From Megascapheus bottae (taxonomy: Eukaryota; Chordata; Mammalia; Rodentia; Geomyidae), in the NCBI GenBank assembly GCA_024803745.1, contig JANJXV010000043.1, positions 6,639,518 through 6,703,517 of the forward strand: a DNA stretch of 64,000 bases, written 5' to 3'. The notes under the pieces are model-generated. The model had not been told where the DNA came from. It did no database searches and saw only the letters and a list, made by a program, of their open reading frames with translations. Made by a program: the position numbers and the translations under genes. Shown here in pieces: positions 10,119 through 20,440 of the stretch; position 1 is the first letter of the stretch; the number at the start of each line of letters is the position of its first letter.

Positions 10119-10620
10119 TTGCTCTTGGAGCTTGAACTCAGAACCTGGGCATTGTCCATGACTCTTTTTGCTCAAGGATTCTGCTCTTCTGCTTGAGCCA
10201 CAGCTCCATTCTGCCTTTTTAGTGGACATTGAAGAGAAGACTCTACAGACTTTTCTGCCCCCCTGACTTCTAACTCTAAATCCTCACATCTCAGCCTCCT
10301 AAGTATTTCAAATTACAGGCCTGAGCCAGCAGCACCTAGCTGAGATTGTTTTCTTTTTCCTTTTTCTCTTTCTTTAGTTTTTTTTTGGTTCATTCTTGGA
10401 CTTGAACTCTGAGCGTGGGTGCTGTCCCTGAGATCTTCAGCTCACCACTACCACCCTACTCCTTGATCCATAGACCCACTTCTGGGTTTCTGGTGGTTAA
10501 TTGGAGATAAGAGTCTCACAGTCTTTAGTGCCTGGGCTGGTTTTGAACCAAAATCCTCAGATCTTAGCCTCCTGAGTAGCTAGAATGACAGGAGTAAGCC
10601 ACCATGCCTGGTGGTGTTTT
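10119..10620 (-). repeat. Two inverted composite SINEs
   Basis: 10119-10342 and about 10370-10620 both read as SINE reverse complements (CTTGAACTC near the left end, TCAGCCTCCT and a GGCATGGTGG-type head at the right end). The same pair recurs in units C, E and G, and in F where the second is cut by an L1. Confidence 0.8.
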
Positions 10621-11142
10621 CTAAGCTGACTTCATAGAAATCCAGCAATTGGGCCAAGAGGAGCAGTAACAGAAGGTAAGGAAGTTGGGGCTGATATGAG
10701 AGAAATGAAGATCAGAAAATACAAGTGTCCTGTTAACCAGGGAAGATACATTCATTAAATAATAATAATTAAATGATCATGCATTTATTTAATCCACTTA
10801 ACAGTGCACTGAGCTATTCTCATAATATTCTGTGTGGATCTTAAGGGTAACATATATGAGGTAACAAATATAATTTTATAGGTTGCTGAGTGTCTCAGTG
10901 TGCTGCTGTCCAAATAAAACGTGGGATTTTTATCTATAGTTTCAAAGCATAAGAAACTTTAACGAAAAAAATTTAAAATTTTTTTCCTATACAGATCAAG
11001 TGATCTATTACATGTCCAAAGATTCTTCAAGGCAGAAGCCAAATAGACATGGCTCCAGAGATTTAGCCCCTGTTGAAATAAATAGATCCTTTAAGGATTC
11101 CTTTATTTAATCAAAACAAAAGAAAAAAACAAAAATAATATG

Positions 11143-11165
11143 TTCCCCATGGAATAAATTAATTC
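11143..11165 (+). promoter_or_regulatory. Candidate OR promoter module (O/E-like plus homeodomain-like)
   Basis: TTCCCCATGGAA, a near match to the palindromic O/E (EBF) consensus, is followed directly by TAAATTAATTCC with an AT-rich homeodomain core. OR promoters are known to combine these two site types. Conserved copies sit at 19277-19300 and 50249-50272, about 460 bp upstream of the conserved donor. Inferred only. Confidence 0.35.
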
Positions 11166-11499
11166 CTCTCACCCTGTAACAGCCCACAATGATGCAAGAA
11201 ATTAACCTAAAAATTTATCCATGAAGTCACCTTCACTTAAACTCATGGGAACAAAATGGTTTGGAGACAGGAAAGACATTTCATTTCATAAAGACAATTA
11301 TTTCATGAAAGGCAATTCATTTCATGAGGACATCTTAGTACATTCATCGATTGAGTTGCAAGAAACTGCACAAGCTTCTGACTCCCTTCTCTGAATCCAG
11401 TCTCCATGAAAACCCCAGTTGACAAACTTCTAAGGAGGAGTTGGGGAGATAAGAAATCTTCAGTGATAACCAAACAGAGAGCCATGATAGCCTGGTAAA

Positions 11500-11624
11500 G
11501 ACAGGGGAAATGTAAATTTATGACCAGCGAGGGAAAACAAGACAAAAAGAAAATGGGGTGTGTAGCAGGCAATCCTCTGGAATAGTGAGGATGGGAAGGG
11601 CCAGAAGGGAGCTCACATCTGCAG
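11500..11624 (+). other. Candidate OR 5' noncoding exon 1 (start unknown), donor at 11625
   Basis: The sequence CATCTGCAG|GTGAGGTCCC is a near-consensus splice donor. It is conserved in units C (donor 19743) and E (donor 50688), and altered to CCG|GTGAGG in unit D (31110). It lies downstream of the promoter-like module and upstream of the internal exon at 12942. The left border given is arbitrary because no transcription start can be read by eye. Confidence 0.45.
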
Positions 11625-11878
11625 GTGAGGTCCCAGAACTCTAAGGCACTTGGAGTTCAGGCTTTGTGAACTATGATTTCCTTCATTTCTGTCACTTGCT
11701 GCAACCTAGAGCGCCTTTCTCATAAAGTTCCTTTCTGGAAGGTCTCTTACTTTTCTTCACTCTTTCCCAATAATCAGCATTATCTGTCAGCTTTGCTACA
11801 TCGATTATGTATTTATTAATCCCCTGCTAAAGCTCCATTGTGCACCAAGTATTGTCTTTTGGCTTCCAGGCCAGGGAC

Positions 11879-12198
11879 TTGTGTGTCTGTGTGTCTGTGT
11901 GTCTCTGTGTCTATGTGTGTCTATGTCTGGGTGTGTGTCTGTGTCTGTCTGTCTGTGTGTATATGTGTGTCTCTAGGCCTGGCCCTTCAACTCTAACACT
12001 GGCACTCTTCCTCAGCTACTTTTGCTCTAGGCTACCACTCTACTATTTGAGCTGCAGCTCCAAGTCCAGCTTCTTCTGTCATTTTTTGGAAATAAGGCTC
12101 TCAGGGCTTTCCTGCCCAGGCTGGCTTTGAACTTCCATTGTCAGACCTCAGACTCCTGAGCAATGATGGTTACATGGATGAACCACCAGTGCTGGCAT
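11879..12198. repeat. GT-rich tract followed by inverted SINE
   Basis: An imperfect TGTGTCTG tract (11879-11972) abuts an inverted SINE (11973-12198). The same arrangement is in unit C (19993-20440) and, with the tract lost, unit E (50950). Confidence 0.8.
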
Positions 12199-12368
12199 AT
12201 TTGACCAAAAATGTATGGTATGTTTCCCAGTAGTGTCCATAACAAAATCTAGCCAACAACAAATTATTAGTAAGGAAGAATTCCCCTTCGTGTGTGTGTG
12301 TGTCTGTGTCTGTGTCTGTGTATGTCTGTATGTACCCTCTGTGTATGTGTGTATGTACTAAGCCCAGC

Positions 12369-12872
12369 TGTCAGAAAAAACGACATTGCCCCATATGTAA
12401 GGAAATGGAAAGACTTAGAAAAAAATCATATTAAGTGAATTAAGCCAGACTCAAAGGAACATAGGCTCAATGGTTTCCCTCATTTGTTATACTCAGTAGA
12501 AACCTTGGGCTCTCTAGCAGAGATTTGCAATACACTATGATGCTAAATGAAAGGACCTCTAGGATATAGAAACAAAAGCCATATAACGAGTGATTGTTGT
12601 CCTTAATGTACTATGTTATCTCTCATCTCTTTTGCTGTCCCTTAGTAATCTCATATTGTTACAGTATTTCACTTTGTTATCTGATATATTGGATAAATGC
12701 GAATTTGGTCATTTGAAATTGGATAGGGAAGGGGGGGAAACAAGATAAGGGGTAGGAGTGGGGGGAAGGGAAATGGGGACCAAGATATTAGAAAAGGTTT
12801 GTATGTGAAATAATGCACCTTCTATCTGGTGAATATAATGTAACCCTTCTATTAATTACAATAAAAAATATG
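12369..12872 (+). mobile_element. L1 3'-end fragment
   Basis: Starts in the ORF2 C-terminus (GTCAGAAAAAACGACATTGC) and runs through the 3' UTR to ACAATAAAAAATATG. It is absent from the same position in unit C. A clear target-site duplication was not found by eye; CAGCT/CTCAGCTC near both ends is only suggestive. Confidence 0.85.
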
Positions 12873-12941
12873 AAAAAATGTGCTCAGCTCATTACATGTT
12901 ATTTAATAATGCTGTGTTCCTTTCTCCTCATTTCTGTGCAG

Positions 12942-13058
12942 CTGGTAGTCTCTTTTTTACCCTCTCTCATATTTTGGAAGAAATCACCTAGAAGGAATTC
13001 TCTGTCGGGAGGCATCCACAGCCATGCTGACCAGCCATGCTGTATTCCATCCACACAG
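12942..13058 (+). other. Candidate 117-bp noncoding exon 2 of OR gene 1
   Basis: Bounded by a strong acceptor, a pyrimidine-rich tract ending TTTCTGTGCAG (AG at 12940-12941), and by a donor CACACAG|GTAACAG (GT at 13059-13060). The unit E copy at 53372-53488 has the same 117-bp length with both splice signals intact. In unit C the acceptor is rearranged and the donor is CACAA|GTAAC. OR genes typically have one to three 5' noncoding exons before a single coding exon, which fits. Transcription is not shown by the sequence. Confidence 0.55.
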
Positions 13059-13564
13059 GTAACAGATGTGTCGTGTTGAGAACAGCTCACCCACGAATGC
13101 TGCCTGGCCTCAAGAAAATGTTGCTGAATGACCTCCGGGAACTCTACAACTGAGATTTTCCCCACAAATGCTCCCATTCCTGAGATAGATGCTTGCTCCA
13201 TGGACTGCACACAACGGGAGAACAACTCGATCCTATTACAGAGTGAACATTCCCTCCACCAGGAAAATAGGTAAAAGAATTAATTGTACCTGAGAATTGA
13301 AATCGCTTCCTGAGAGGTGAAGGCAGTAGAAAAGGTGGATAGAGAAATGGAGAGAGGAATGTTGGGCAAAATCATTCCTAATATGCAGTGTACAAATGTG
13401 AAGCTGGAACTGGGTGAACTGAGGGATGGGTTGGACTGGGAGGAGTTGTGGAGACCATGGAAGGAGTGACATTGATGAAATGGTCTTGTACTCACAAACT
13501 GATCATTGAATTATAGCCCCGTGGTACAACTACGTAAGAATAAGGTTTAGAAAAATACATTTCA

Positions 13565-13759
13565 TAGGGAATGCAGCAAGGCCAAGGGTTAGAGTGCTTG
13601 CCTGGCATGCATGAAGATCCGAGTTTGATTCCTCAGTACCACATACATAGAAAAGGCCAGAAGTGATTCTGTGAATCACTTAATAGTGCTCTGACTTTGA
13701 CAATGCCTAAATGCAGTGCCCAGGCCTTGAGTTCAAGCCTCAGGACTAGCAAAACACAA
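13565..13759 (+). repeat. ID-type composite SINE (old copy)
   Basis: Has a tRNA-like head (GTTAGAGTGCTTGCC, GAGTTTGATTCC) and a GTGCCCAGGCCTTGAGTTCAAGCC 3' half. The ortholog in unit E is at about 53985-54170. Confidence 0.85.
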
Positions 13760-13772
13760 AAACTCACAGTCA

Positions 13773-13970
13773 GGGTCCAGGAGTTTGGCCTAGTGGTAGA
13801 GTGCTTGTCTAGCATGCACAAATATCCAGGTTCGATTCCTTGGTACCACATACATAGAAAAAACCTGGAAGTGGTGCTGAGGCTCAAGTGGAAGACCTCT
13901 AGCCTTGAGAAAGTCCAAGGACAGTGCTCAGGCCCAAGCCCGAGCCCACTGGAAAAAATTAAAAAAAATG
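13773..13970 (+). repeat. ID-type composite SINE, younger, with intact pol III boxes
   Basis: The internal promoter boxes are intact: A box TGGCCTAGTGG (13786-13796) and B box GGTTCGATTCC (13829-13839). It is flanked by a perfect 13-bp duplication aaactcacagtca (13760-13772, 13971-13983). The unit E counterpart has only one copy of that site, so this SINE inserted after the OR units had duplicated. Confidence 0.95.
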
Positions 13971-14170
13971 AAACTCACAGTCAATGAACAGAAAACACAG
14001 GAGATATTTACCCACATATTACAATATGAAAGTGAGTGGAGCCAATCTTGGCTGTGCAGGTCAACCCCGGGGGAGCCATTAGGAAACAAAAAAAGAATCT
14101 GGCAGGGGAAGGGCATGACCACCTGAGCTGGCAATGGGCATTGATTGAACTTTTCCTTACTTGCCCCAAG

Positions 14171-15121
14171 GAAAACAACCAGGGCTATGACAGCACAAAA
14201 CCACCATTCCTACTCCTGGGCCTCTCAGATGATCCTCAACTCCAGCCCCTGCTCTTTGGGATCTTCCTGTCCATGTACCTGATCACCATGCTCGGAAATC
14301 TGCTCATTATCCTGGCAGTCACCTCTGACCCCCTCCTCCACACCCCCATGTACTTCTTCGTCTCCAACCTGTCCTTTGTAGACATCTGCTTCACCTCCAC
14401 CACAGTCCCCAAGATGCTGGTGGACATTCAGACCCAGAGGAAAGACATCTCCTACCCAGAGTGCCTCACTCAGGTGTATTTCTTCATGATTTTTGGTGGA
14501 ATGGAAAATTTCCTATTGACTGTGATGGCTTATAACCGCTTTGTGGACATCTTTCACCCACTGAACTACCCACTTATCATGAACCCTCACTTCTGTGGCC
14601 TCCTGGTGCTCGTGTCTTGGCTTCTCATTTTCTGCATCTCACTAATCCATGTTGTACTGATGAGGAAATTAACCTTCTCTCCGGGAACCACCATCCCCCA
14701 TTTCTTCTGTGAACTAGCTCAGGTTCTCCAGGTGGCCAGCTCTGACACCTTCCTCAGTGACATCTGGATGTACCTGGCTTTTGTGCTGTTCTGTGTGTTT
14801 CCTGCCTTAGGGATCTTCTTCTCTTACCATCAGATCATCTCCTCTTTAATGAAGCTGCCCAACACGGCTAGCAAGCACAAAGCCTTCTCCACCTGTGGCT
14901 CTCATCTCTGTGTGGTCTCCTTGTTCTACGGGACAGGACTTGGGGTGTACCTCAGCTCTGCAGTGTCCTCCTCTGCCCACAGAAGCAAGGTGGCCTCGGT
15001 GATGTACACAGTGGTCACTCCCATGCTGAACCCCTTCATCTACAGCCTGAGGAACCAGGACGTGATGGGGGCCCTGGGGAGACTGCCAGGCAGAGTGGTC
15101 TCCTGTTTTGATGGATTGTGA
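14171..15121 (+). pseudogene. Olfactory receptor 1, OR7-like, frame disrupted at the N-terminus
   Basis: A class II OR whose seven-helix body is open from [11 protein letters not shown] (about 14206) to a stop at 15119-15121. Family motifs are present: LHTPMYFF after TM1, [10 protein letters not shown] before TM6, and [14 protein letters not shown] in TM7. The native start at 14187, next to the acceptor-like CCCCAAG (14164-14170), is out of frame because 13 bases (including the N-glycosylation codons seen in the unit E copy) are missing near 14203. An upstream ATG at 14036 is in frame and would give 361 residues, but it lies before the predicted acceptor. In TM3 the usual [12 protein letters not shown] is [12 protein letters not shown], which changes the DRY aspartate and a conserved cysteine. 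It is most likely a recent pseudogene. OR7 family placement is by motif recognition. Confidence 0.85.
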
Positions 15122-15210
15122 AGTACATGGCAATGTAGTCCATTGGCAGTAGGAAAACAAATTGGCTGATTATCACCATCAATGATACTTTTCCTTTATT
15201 ATAGGACTGA

Positions 15211-15211
15211 G

Positions 15212-15254
<43 letters not shown>
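15211..15254. repeat. (GATA)n microsatellite
   Basis: About eleven GATA repeats in the OR 1 3' flank. Confidence 0.95.
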
Positions 15255-15279
15255 TTTTTATTTAGAAAAGACATACTAG

Positions 15280-15470
15280 GGGCCAGGAGATTGGCCTAGT
15301 GGTAGAGTGCTTGCCTAGCATGCACGAAGATCCGGGTTCAATTCCTTGGTACCACATGCATAGAAAAAAGCCAGAAATGGTGCTGAGGCTCAAGTGGTAG
15401 AACTCTAGCCTTGAGAAAGTCCAAGGACAGTGCTCAGGACCCTGAGATCAAGCCCATGACTGGCAAAAAA
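15280..15470 (+). repeat. ID-type composite SINE
   Basis: Starts GGCCAGGAGATTGGCCTAGTGG and includes CGGGTTCAATTCC. Imperfect flanking repeats (acatacta / acatatacta) suggest a target duplication. The unit E/F flank has ATATATTAATTC without a SINE, so the insertion is specific to this copy. Confidence 0.88.
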
Positions 15471-15752
15471 AAGAAAACATATACTAATTCAGATGTTCCC
15501 TGCAAAGCCCCTTTGGCTTTCCCTGTAGATGTATGTACATCTATATTTCAAAGAAATTTGCTCACTAACCTGAAAAGAACAACTATTCTTTTCAGTGTGA
15601 ATTTTCTTAATATTCCCATTTGGATTGGTGTTGTACAAATTTTCCTAGGCGTTTCTAATTGAACATAGAAAGCACTGTTCACAATCCAAACTTACACAGT
15701 GTCCCCTTAAGTTATCCTCTTCTAATTCTTCTCCTAAAACACAAAATGAGTT

Positions 15753-15890
15753 CTTCTTCTTCCTCCAACTCCTCCTCCTCCTCCTCTTCTTCTGCTTCTG
15801 TTCGTGCTTGTGCTTCTACTTCTGCTTCTCCTTCTTATTCTGCTTCTACTTCTGCTTCTTCCACTTCCTCTTCATCTTCTCCTACAGCCC
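15753..15890 (+). repeat. Pyrimidine tract (TTC/TCC/TCTGCT)n
   Basis: Almost pure C/T for about 140 bp, interrupted only by GCTTCT-type units. Equivalent tracts lie at 7008-7060, 34403-34476 and 55731-55838 in the other OR 3' flanks. Confidence 0.9.
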
Positions 15891-16095
15891 TGGGACTTGA
15901 ATTCATTGCCTGGTGCTGTCCTTGCACATTTTTGGTCAGTTATTTCTCTGTTATTTGAGACACATCTACACAATCCCCAGTAGAGAAAGCTAATCAGAGA
16001 TGAGACTCTCAGACTATAGCCTGTGCTGGCTTTAAACCCCAGTCCTCAGATCTCAGCCTGGGTTGAGAGATGTCAGTCTCCACCACTTAGCAAGA
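15891..16095 (-). repeat. Inverted diverged SINE
   Basis: Contains GGGACTTGAATTCA, AAACCCCAGTCCTCAGATCTC and CTCCACCACTTAGC in the order of a reversed SINE. Copies are at 34485 and 55845. Confidence 0.75.
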
Positions 16096-16497
16096 CAAAT
16101 AACTTCATTTTTTACTTAGCAGAAACAGAATAAACACATACAAGAATCCAAATAAAATCCCAACCCTTTCAGAAGAGCAGTTATAGCCTTACATGTGAGA
16201 TTTTGTTTAAGTTTGAGGGCATTTCTTTTTCTTTTTTTTTTTTTTACTAATTTCTCTTTCCACTCAAGTATGAACTTGTTTCCATGATAGCTATACTAAG
16301 TGACATCCTCAGACAACAGTGTCCGAGCATGCCTGTTTCTTCTCAACCTCACCAGAATTGGTATTATAAATTTCCTTCAGCATTGACATAATACAGGATC
16401 ACAATGTTTTATTGATTTGTGTATTCTATGTAGTTAAGAGGTTGACTATTTCTTCATGGATTTCTTTATGGCCATTTTTACCTCTCTTAAAGATTGC

Positions 16498-16735
16498 TTG
16501 GCAGGGAGCAGTGGCTTACACTTGTAATCGTAGCTATTCAGAAGGCTGAGATTTGAGGATCATAGTTCAAACCCAGCCAGGACACTAAAGTCTGTGACAG
16601 TCTTATCTCCAGTTAACCCCAACAAAACCAGAAGTGGTGCTGTGACTCAAGAGGTAGGGCAGTAGGCTTGAGCTGAAGAGCTCAAGAATAGCAACTGGGC
16701 CCAGAGATCAATCCCCATGACCAAACAAAAAAATA
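16498..16735 (+). repeat. Composite SINE with AAAT tail
   Basis: Runs from GGCAGGGAGCAGTGGCTTAC to ATCCCCATGACCAAAC, then a short (AAAT)n. A fuller version of the unit B copy at 8519. Confidence 0.85.
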
Positions 16736-17317
16736 AATGAGTAAATAAATAAATAAACATTATCTCATCAATCTTTTTCGTCATTGTAAAGTCAACTTAA
16801 TTATGGACCTTTAATATTTGGTGTTGAGAGGTCTTTCTTCATCTTCTGTGCCAGGGTGATGTGGTAAGTCAACATCCCACACAATTCTTTCATTCTAATA
16901 AGCGGTTCCAGTGTTCTGAATAAAGTTTTGATTTGCTGCAATCTCTTTTCTCAATTTATCATCCTATTTAATAAAATATTACAGAACTTTCCAGAAAGGA
17001 CTAGTCTATGCTACTTCTTCAATTATGTCCTCTAGGATTTCCTCTCTCATTTGAGCTTCAGGTGTTACAGGCTGAGATGTGAGGATGGTTATTCAGAACC
17101 AGGTTGGGCAGGAAAGTCTGTGATACTCTAATCTCTACCCATAAAACTGTGGAAGTAAGCTGGGCCTGCATTCACCCTGCCACTCACCACTGTATCCCAG
17201 CCAGAGCAATCCATCAAGAAAGAGAAAAAGGTGTGAACAAATTGGAAAATCAAATCCCAGAATGTGGCTGTGTATACAGGATGTGACCTCCACTAAAGTA
17301 ACTCCAAAAATCAGTTT

Positions 17318-17536
17318 TAGTGCCAGTGGCTCAAGCCTGAACCCCCAGCTACTCCACAGGCTGAGATCCGAGAGTGGACGCTCACTGACATCCTGGGCAG
17401 GAAAACCTCCAGGACCTTATTTCCACTTAAATAAGAATAAGACAGAAGTGGAATGGTGGCACAAGTGGTAGAGCACCAACCTTCAGTACAAAAGGTTAGG
17501 GAGAATGCCCAGGCCCTGAAATCCTGGTCCAGAACC

Positions 17537-17618
<82 letters not shown>

Positions 17619-17693
17619 CACACACTCCATCTTTCAATAGGGTCTGGAGGGGATCATATGTTCCTGTGTTTATTTAGGGGATTTCATTTCTTT

Positions 17694-17738
<45 letters not shown>
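17318..17738. repeat. SINE with (AC)n/(ACGC)n tail and (GT)n partner
   Basis: SINE 17318-17536, (AC)n 17537-17577, an unusual (ACGC)n run 17578-17617, then (GT)n 17696-17738. The ACGC extension is seen only in this unit. Confidence 0.85.
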
Positions 17739-17773
17739 GCTCTTGCAGCTTGAACTCAGAGCCTGGGCATTTT
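17739..17773 (-). repeat. Inverted SINE, left part (rest at 18314-18487)
   Basis: Starts TTGCTCTTGCAGCTTGAACTC as in the other units. The L1 at 17786-18301 splits it, and the remainder continues GCTCAAGGATTCTGCTC to about 18487. Confidence 0.85.
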
Positions 17774-17785
17774 CCAAGACTGGTT

Positions 17786-18301
17786 GTTTTTTTTATTTTT
17801 ATTTTAATTAATAAAAGGGTTACATGATATTTGCCAGATAGAAGGTGCATTAATTCACATATATTGATACCCTTTCACATGCCTTGGTCTCCATTACCCA
17901 CCTCTCCACCCCCCCTACCCTCTTGGTTTTCTCCCCTTCCCTATACAATTTCAAATAACCAAATACAAACAAATCCAATATATCAGATAGCAAAGTGAGA
18001 TACTGTAACAATATGAGATACCCAAGGGACAGCAAAAGAGATGAGAGATAACATAGTACATTAAGGACAACAAATGACATCGCCCCATTTGTTAGGAAAT
18101 GGAAAGTCTTAGAAAAAAATCGTATTAAGTGAAGTATGCCAGACTCAAAGGAAATTAGGCTCAATGGTTCCCCTCATTTGTCATAATCAGTAGAAACCAT
18201 GGGCTCTACTAGCAGAGATCTGCAATAGAGCAAACCCTTGATACACAAGGCCATATAGTATGAAGCTAATTGAAAGGACCTCCAGGATATTGAAACAAAA
18301 G
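17786..18301 (-). mobile_element. Twin-primed (5'-inverted) L1 fragment
   Basis: 17786-18073 is the L1 3' UTR and tail in minus orientation. 18074-18301 is the immediately preceding L1 segment in plus orientation (CATCGCCCCATTTGTTAGG onward). The two halves are adjacent pieces of one L1 in opposite directions. A perfect 12-bp duplication ccaagactggtt flanks the whole (17774-17785, 18302-18313). This is the classic product of twin priming. Confidence 0.95.
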
Positions 18302-18313
18302 CCAAGACTGGTT

Positions 18314-18745
18314 TTGCTCAAGGATTCTGCTCTTCTGCTTGAGCCACAGCTCCATTCTGCCTTTTTAGTGGTTCATTGAAGAGAAGACTCTACAGACTTT
18401 TCTGCCCCACTGGCTTCTAACTCTAAATCCTCACATCTCAGCCTCCTAAGTATTTCAAATTACAGGCCTGAGCCAGCAGCATCTAACTGAGACTGTTTTC
18501 TTTTCCCTTTTTCTCTTTATTTTTTTTTGTGAGTCTTTGCATTTGAACTCTGAGCCTGGATGCTGTCCCTCAGCTCTTGAGCTCAAGACTACTGCCCTAC
18601 TCCTTGAGCCACTTCTAGGTTTCTGCTGGTTAATTGGAGTCACACGGTGTTCAGTCCCTGAGCTGGTTTTGAACCGAGATCCTCAGATCTCAGCTTCCTG
18701 AGTAGCTCGGATGACAGGAGTGAGACACCATGTCTGGCAGTGTTT
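18314..18745 (-). repeat. Inverted SINE remainder and second inverted SINE
   Basis: 18314-18487 completes the SINE split by the L1. About 18525-18745 is the second inverted SINE, ending at CAGGAGTGAGACACCATGTC. Confidence 0.8.
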
Positions 18746-19276
18746 TTTAAGCTTGACTTCATAGAAATCCAGCAATTGGGCCGAGGGGAGCAGTAACAGA
18801 AGGTAAGGAAGTTGGGGCTGATATGAGAGAAATGAAGATCAGAAAATACAAACGTCCAGTTAACCAGGGAGGATACATTCATTAAATAATAATTAAATGA
18901 TCATACATTGATTAAATCCACTGAACAGGGCACTGAGCTATTCTTGTGATATTCTGAGTGGATACTAAGAGTAACATATATGAGGTAATAAATATAATTT
19001 TATAGGGTGTTGGGTGTCTCAGTGTGCTGCTGACCAAACAAAACATGGGATTTTTATCTATAACTTCCAAGTATAAGACACTATTAAATAATGAATGAAA
19101 ATCAAGAAATTGTTTTTCCCTGAAAGAACAAGTCATTTATATTACATGACCAAAGATTCTTCAAGACAGATGCCAAATCGACGATTTTAGTTCCTATAGC
19201 CATTAATAGTTCCTTTGAGAATTCATTGTTATCTTTTTTACCAAAACAAAAGGAAAAAAAAACAAAAGAAACTGTG

Positions 19277-19300
19277 TTCCCCTTGGAATAAATTAATTCC
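19277..19300 (+). promoter_or_regulatory. Candidate OR promoter module, unit C
   Basis: TTCCCCTTGGAA followed by TAAATTAATTCC. The O/E-like half is closer to consensus than in unit B. The conserved donor GTGAGG follows at 19743. Confidence 0.35.
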
Positions 19301-19992
19301 TCTCACCCTGTAACTGCCTACAATAATGCAAGAAATTAACCTAAATCTGTTTATCCATGAAGTCACCTTCACTTAAACTCATGGGAACAAAATGGTTTGG
19401 AGACAGGAAAGACATTTAATTTCATAAAGACAATTATTTCATGAAAGGCAATTCATTTCATGAGGACATCTTCGTACATTCATCGATTGAGTTGCAAGAA
19501 ACTGCACAAGCTTCTGACTCCCTTCTCTGAATTCAGTCTCGGTCAAAACCCCAGCCAACAAACTTCTAAGGAGGAGTTGGGGAGATAAGAAATCTTCAGT
19601 GATAACCAAAACAGAGAGCCATGTAAAGACAGGGGAAATGTAAATTTATGAACAACAAGACAAAAAGAAGATGGGGTGAGTAGCAGGCAATCCTCTGGAA
19701 TAGTGAGGATGGGAAGGGCCAGAAGGGAGCTCACATCTGCAGGTGAGGTCCCAGAACTATAAGGCACTTGGAGTTCAGGCTTTGTGAACTCTGATTTCCT
19801 TTCTTTCTCTCATTTTCTGCAACCTAGAGCTCCTTCTTCAAGAAGTTCCTTTCTGGAAGGTTTCTCACTTTTCTTCACTCTTTCCCAATAATCAGCGTTA
19901 TCTGTCAGCTTTGCTACATCTCATATATTTATTAATCACCCGCTAAAGCTCCACTGTGCACCAGGTATTGTCTTTTGGGTTCCAGGCCAGGG

Positions 19993-20028
<36 letters not shown>

Positions 20029-20167
20029 GTGTGTGTGTCCATGTCTGTGTGTGTGTGTGTGTGTGTGTCCGTGTGTGTGTCCATGTCTGTGTGTGTGTGT
20101 GTCCGTGTGTGTGTGTGTGTATGTGTGTGTATGTCTGTGTGTGTGTCCATGTCTGTGTGTGTGTGTG

Positions 20168-20216
<49 letters not shown>
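19993..20216. repeat. Long GT array with higher-order repeat
   Basis: About 220 bp of (TG)n in which a block of the form GTCCGTGTGTGTGTCCATGTC recurs about every 35-40 bp near the start and again, with variation, further on. The GTCC and CATGTC marks make it a higher-order repeat rather than a simple microsatellite. Confidence 0.9.
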
Positions 20217-20218
<2 letters not shown>

Positions 20219-20440
20219 CTAGGTCTGGGCTGAACTCTATCCCTGGCACTGTTCTTCAGCTCCTTTTACTCATGGCTAACACTCTACTACTTGAACAGCA
20301 GCTCCACTTCCAGCTTTTTCTGTCATTATTTGGAAATAAGGGTCTCAAGGACTTTCCTGCCCAGACTGGCTTTGAACAGCAATTGTCAGATCTCAGACTC
20401 CTGAATAACAATGATTACAGAGATGAAGCACCAATGCCAA
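20217..20440 (-). repeat. Inverted SINE
   Basis: Unit C copy of 11973-12198 (CTACTTGAACAGCAGCTCCAC and TCAGATCTCAGACTCCTGA landmarks). Confidence 0.75.

Larger units (their letters stand above)
6783..15121 (+). repeat. OR tandem unit B (3' flank through OR gene 1)
   Basis: Contains, in order: an OR 3' flank (6783-6985), a TTC/TCC tract (7008-7060), an L1 insertion, the TTTCTCTTTCCCACTCA flank block (8265), a SINE, the TCTGAATAAAG block (8897), a SINE with AGAC tail, a SINE with AC tail, (GT)n, inverted SINEs, the CCAGCAATTGGGCC block (10643), the candidate promoter (11143), first donor (11625), GT-rich tract, L1 tail, internal exon (12942), ID SINEs and the OR coding exon. Without the L1s it is about 6.7 kb. 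Stretches 10620-11140 and 11170-11600 hold unit-specific unique sequence with no gene seen. Confidence 0.8.

Noticed and set aside
13786..13839. tRNA gene signal: perfect A and B boxes
   Set aside because: Part of an ID-type SINE with flanking target duplication. No cloverleaf continuing past the B box as a tRNA would.
14036..14186. Genuine N-terminal extension of OR 1
   Set aside because: Unlike any OR N-terminus, lies upstream of the predicted acceptor, and is explained by the 13-bp deletion putting the body in a different frame. Kept only as a finding.
14846..15160. Antisense open frame opposite OR 1 (and 55044-55346 opposite OR 5)
   Set aside because: Shadow of the OR coding frame. The sense strand carries all family motifs.
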